This document shows, in pieces, positions 61,766 to 64,000 of a stretch of DNA of 64,000 nucleotides. The notes under the pieces are model-generated. The model searched no databases. It was not told the DNA's origin and saw nothing but the letters and a program-made list of their open reading frames with translations. Source of the DNA: Pararhodobacter marinus (GTDB lineage: Bacteria; Pseudomonadota; Alphaproteobacteria; Rhodobacterales; Rhodobacteraceae); the NCBI RefSeq assembly GCF_003122215.1, contig NZ_QEYD01000007.1:124001-188000 (forward strand). The letters are read 5' to 3'. Positions within the stretch are counted from its first letter, which is position 1. Each line of letters opens with the position of its first letter. The translations under genes were made by a program, and so were the position numbers.

Positions 61766-61790
61766 GAAAAAAGGGGCCGAAGCCCCTTTT
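61766..61790 (-). terminator. Intrinsic terminator between g2 and g3
   Basis: On the minus strand AAAAGGGGC-TTCG-GCCCC is followed by a T-run reaching 61766. Stem arms are 61769-61777 and 61782-61790, with a stable UUCG tetraloop. It begins ten bases after the terminase stop codon. Confidence 0.88.
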
Positions 61791-61800
61791 CCCCGTTGCG

Positions 61801-63156
61801 TCAGAGAACCCGTGTGCGCGGGGCGCGGTGATGTTCGGCCGGGGCGAGGATCAGCTCGTGCAGCGCCCAGACCAGCGCATCCACCCGGTCCGGGCTGCCG
61901 CGCCCGCGAAAGCCCTGCGCGGTCATCTGCGCCATCTGTTCCTCCAGAGCGCCCAGCCCCCGCAGATGGCTGACCCGCCCCTGTTCGTAAAGCGCCGCCA
62001 CCGGCTCGGCCCGCGCGGCCTTGCCGCGCGCGGCATGAACGGCGCGCACCGGGACCAGCGGATCGACCTGTCGCAAAACCTGCGCCACCAGATCGCCGCC
62101 CTGATTGACCTCGGCCACCAGCCGCTCGGCCCCGTGACGGTCCCGCGCCGCTATGGCTGCGCGGGCCCAGTCCGTGGGACTTGTGGCCTTCACGCTTGCA
62201 TCTTCCAGCACGACGGCGCGCCATGTCCCGACCGGCCCCTCGGTCATCGCGCCGACCACGACGATACCGCACAGGTCCGATCCCGCATTGCCGCTGACCG
62301 CCGGATCGACCGCCACCACGACCCGCGACAAGGCGGGCGCAGCCTCGATCCGGCAACCGTCGATCAGCGCCTGCGGGAACAGCGTGCCCTCGACATCCTC
62401 CAAGAGCGCGCCGTCCAGCTCCTGCCGGCCCAGCCTGGTGCCGCCATAGCGCGCTTCGACCTCGCGCAGGAAGGACGGCGCCAGAAAGGCCCGGTTCTCG
62501 CTGGTCGGCGCCCGGCTCACCACGGTCGTGTCCAGCCCCAGCACGCGCCGCAACACGCCCTCGGCGCGCGGCGTCGTCGTCACCACGCAGCGCGGATCCT
62601 CGCCCAGCCGCAGCGCGAATTGCAGCTGGTCCCAGGCCTCTTCGGATTTCTTCCACTTGCCCAGTTCGTCGGCCCAGGCGGCGTCGAATTGCGGACCCCG
62701 CATCGCCTCGGGCGCATGGGCCGAAAAGGCCTGCGCCACCGCCCCGTTGGGCCAGACAAGCCGCTTGCGCGTGGCTTCCCAGACCGGGCGGCGGTCGGGC
62801 GGCGAACAGGCAAGGATCCCGCTGTCGCCCATCACCATCACTTCCCGCACCTGGTCGAGCGTCTCGCCCACCAGCGCCACACGCCGCGCCCGGCCCGGAT
62901 CGCGCGGCCCGGCGCCTTCGACCTGCGCGCGCACCCATTCGGCGCCCGCGCGCGTCTTCCCCGCGCCGCGCCCGCCCATGCAGACCCATGTCTTCCACGC
63001 CCCTTTGGGCGCCACCTGATGCGGCAGCGCCCAGAAATCGAACAGGAAGGGCAGCGCCAGAAGCGCCCCCTCACTCAGCCCCTTCAGGAAATCCTCGCGG
63101 ATCCTGTGCGGCGCGCAGGCGAGCCATTCGGCGTCGCACCTCGGCGCCTGCGGCAT
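61801..63156 (-). CDS. GTA g2: terminase large subunit
   Basis: A 451-residue packaging motor. The ATPase P-loop is VCMGGRGAGKTRAG and Walker B is FDAAWADELGKW. The RNase H-like nuclease has VAVDPAVSGNAGSDLCGIVV and the final SPDRVDALVWALHEL. GTA terminase packages host DNA by headful without clear site choice. The nearest standard start, ATG 63156, overlaps g1 by 86 bases. Homology seems to begin about 20 residues later near LKGLSEGALLALPFLFDFWALPHQ, where only CTG/TTG-type codons exist, so the start is uncertain. Confidence 0.93.
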   Translation of the reverse strand: MPQAPRCDAEWLACAPHRIREDFLKGLSEGALLALPFLFDFWALPHQVAPKGAWKTWVCMGGRGAGKTRAGAEWVRAQVEGAGPRDPGRARRVALVGETLDQVREVMVMGDSGILACSPPDRRPVWEATRKRLVWPNGAVAQAFSAHAPEAMRGPQFDAAWADELGKWKKSEEAWDQLQFALRLGEDPRCVVTTTPRAEGVLRRVLGLDTTVVSRAPTSENRAFLAPSFLREVEARYGGTRLGRQELDGALLEDVEGTLFPQALIDGCRIEAAPALSRVVVAVDPAVSGNAGSDLCGIVVVGAMTEGPVGTWRAVVLEDASVKATSPTDWARAAIAARDRHGAERLVAEVNQGGDLVAQVLRQVDPLVPVRAVHAARGKAARAEPVAALYEQGRVSHLRGLGALEEQMAQMTAQGFRGRGSPDRVDALVWALHELILAPAEHHRAPRTRVL

Positions 63157-63415
63157 CGAGATCCAGCTCTCCGCGTCGTGGTCCCGTCGACTCGGCGATC
63201 TTTTCAAGTTTAGCCCGTTCACTGAAAACTGCCTCCAAAGCCTTGCGCAGGGATGCCACCAGCGTCGCGAGTTCCCGCGACGCCGTGACATCCCCGCTTC
63301 CGATGGTTTCGATCAGCGCATCCAGCTCTGCGCCATAGGCGGCCAGTTGCCGTTCCGCCTGCGCCACAAGATGGTGCGGCGGCTCTTGCCCCGTCGAAAG
63401 GTCCCGTTTCTTCAT
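63071..63415 (-). CDS. GTA g1: terminase small subunit
   Basis: A 114-residue helical protein corresponding to RcGTA g1, the TerS partner of g2. A coiled-coil-like centre (ELDALIETIGSGDVTASRELATLVASLRKALEAVFSERAKLEKIAE) follows a basic start (MKKRDLSTGQEPPHHL). No DNA-binding helix-turn-helix is evident, consistent with non-specific packaging. The ribosome site is weak (GGGCAGCACTC before ATG). It is the first cistron of the cluster. Confidence 0.88.
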   Translation of the reverse strand: MKKRDLSTGQEPPHHLVAQAERQLAAYGAELDALIETIGSGDVTASRELATLVASLRKALEAVFSERAKLEKIAESTGPRRGELDLDAAGAEVRRRMARLRAAQDPRGFPEGAE

Positions 63416-63448
63416 GAGTGCTGCCCGTGTCTCGCTGCCCCGCGCGAC

Positions 63449-63482
63449 GAAAACGACAAAGGCCCGGGGAAAACCCCGGGCC
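63449..63482 (-). terminator. Hairpin in the GTA leader (attenuator or mltG terminator)
   Basis: A perfect 9-bp stem, GGCCCGGGG (63461-63469) with CCCCGGGCC (63474-63482) and a four-base loop, continues on the minus strand into TTTGTCGTTTT. It lies about 20 bases below the predicted GTA start site and 45 bases before the g1 ATG. It could end mltG transcripts, attenuate the GTA, or both. Confidence 0.75.
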
Positions 63483-63511
63483 CTGAGCCGAACTCTGCCA
63501 GCATGCCGATA

Positions 63512-63540
63512 GCGTTAGCGCAAACCGTGCGAAAAGTCAA
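63512..63540 (-). promoter_or_regulatory. Predicted GTA promoter
   Basis: On the minus strand TTGACT (63540-63535) and TAACGC (63517-63512) are 17 bases apart. The -35 is near consensus and the -10 is poor, which fits a promoter needing an activator such as GafA. No full CtrA site (TTAA-N7-TTAA) was found. The remainder of 63416-63594 has no gene. Confidence 0.5.
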
Positions 63541-63594
63541 TCTCGCGCGCCCCGGCACGCAACGCCGGGATGGCTAAAACCTTAACGATTGCGC

Positions 63595-64000
63595 CTACTG
63601 CCCCGCCTCGATCTGCCGCCAGCGCGCGACATTCTCGTTATGCTCGGCCAGCGTGGTGGCAAAGGCATGTCCACCCGTCCCGTCGGCCACGAAGTACAGA
63701 TACTCCGTCTCCTCGGGATCCAGCACCGCCTCGATCGCGGCGCGTCCGGGATTGGCAATCGGCGTCGGCGGCAGGCCGTCGATGCGGTAGGTGTTATACG
63801 GCGTATCCGCGTTCAGCTCCGAGCGCCGCAGACCGCGCCCCAGAACCCCTTCGCCACGAGTGATGCCATAAATCACCGTCGGGTCGGTCTGCAGCCGCAT
63901 CGGCACGCCCAGCCGGTTGATGAACACGCTCGCCACCACGCGGCGCTCTTCGGCCACGCCGGTTTCCTTCTCGACGATCGAGGCCAGGATCAGCGCTTCC
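63595..64000 (-). CDS. mltG: Endolytic murein transglycosylase MltG (5' part outside window)
   Basis: The frame runs to the window edge, so only the C-terminal 134 or so residues are seen. They carry [13 protein letters not shown] with the catalytic Glu, then [46 protein letters not shown] and [22 protein letters not shown], all diagnostic of MltG (YceG). It is an inner-membrane enzyme cleaving nascent glycan strands. It lies upstream of the GTA on the same strand, 179 bases from g1. Confidence 0.93.
   Translation of the reverse strand, partial: EALILASIVEKETGVAEERRVVASVFINRLGVPMRLQTDPTVIYGITRGEGVLGRGLRRSELNADTPYNTYRIDGLPPTPIANPGRAAIEAVLDPEETEYLYFVADGTGGHAFATTLAEHNENVARWRQIEAGQ

Noticed and set aside
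48871-63415. Reading the phage-like cluster as an ordinary prophage
   Set aside because: No integrase, att repeats, repressor, replication or lysis genes; gene order is that of RcGTA.
1-64000. CRISPR arrays, tRNA, rRNA and IS elements
   Set aside because: No regularly spaced repeats, no cloverleaf with T-loop consensus, no transposase frame and no terminal inverted repeats were seen.

Overview
The window is GC-rich alphaproteobacterial chromosome, almost certainly from a member of the Rhodobacteraceae (Roseobacter/Rhodobacter type). Four things support this: an acuR-acuI-dddL operon for dimethylsulfoniopropionate (DMSP) breakdown, a complete RcGTA-type gene transfer agent cluster, a pyruvate dehydrogenase E1 beta subunit with its own lipoyl domain, and small intergenic repeats of a style I associate with this family. 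No tRNA, rRNA, IS element, integrase or CRISPR array was seen. No gene-free gap exceeds about 275 bases.

Layout. 0-6.5 kb: a choline ABC transporter ATPase (+), then on the minus strand a secreted CAP protein, a DMT permease, an SLC13/RCK permease, a YmdB-type phosphoesterase and an AEC permease. 6.5-14.2 kb: a minus-strand housekeeping run of nadE, an RlpA-derived SPOR lipoprotein, dacC, tmk, holB, tatD and an MBL hydrolase. 14.3-22.5 kb: a cupin gene, a crotonase, then a DctB/DctD-like two-component pair next to a TAXI-TRAP transporter. 22.7-31.9 kb: rlmN, an IalB-like protein, asparaginase, AlkD-like repair protein, a DUF3833 lipoprotein, a flavin oxidase-like protein, and glmS-glmU for UDP-GlcNAc supply. 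31.9-34.8 kb: tatABC followed by a DUF815 ATPase. 35-37.8 kb: the DMSP operon. 37.8-41.8 kb: a methyltransferase, a small membrane protein, a GNAT enzyme, an AidB-like acyl-CoA dehydrogenase and an FtsB-like protein. 42-46.3 kb: pdhA, a small secreted protein, pdhB, pdhC. 46.4-48.8 kb: a YnbA/YnbB-like phospholipid gene pair and cysE.

48.9-63.4 kb is the gene transfer agent. On the minus strand every recognised RcGTA structural cistron is present in canonical order: g1, g2, g3, g3.5, g4-g10, g10.1, g11-g15, plus one trailing small gene. It is mostly welded together by 1-4 base stop/start overlaps. mltG, cut by the window edge, lies upstream. The cluster carries its own signals: a promoter-like site and hairpin before g1, an intrinsic terminator after g2, a similar promoter-like block before g3, and hairpins on both sides of the capsid gene. 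These suggest a terminase unit (g1-g2) and a structural unit (g3-g15) that can be controlled separately.

The most interesting unexplained items are: two intergenic hairpins whose loops are perfect four-tract G-quadruplex motifs; a structured 3'-gene repeat family with compensatory stem changes; two matching palindromes 31 bases apart in front of a TAXI transporter, next to a DctD-like regulator whose sigma-54 contact loop reads GAFPGA instead of GAFTGA; and an RlpA-like lipoprotein that seems to have lost its catalytic barrel residues. I did not find a clearly new multi-gene system. The candidates are regulatory and evolutionary rather than a novel enzyme cassette.
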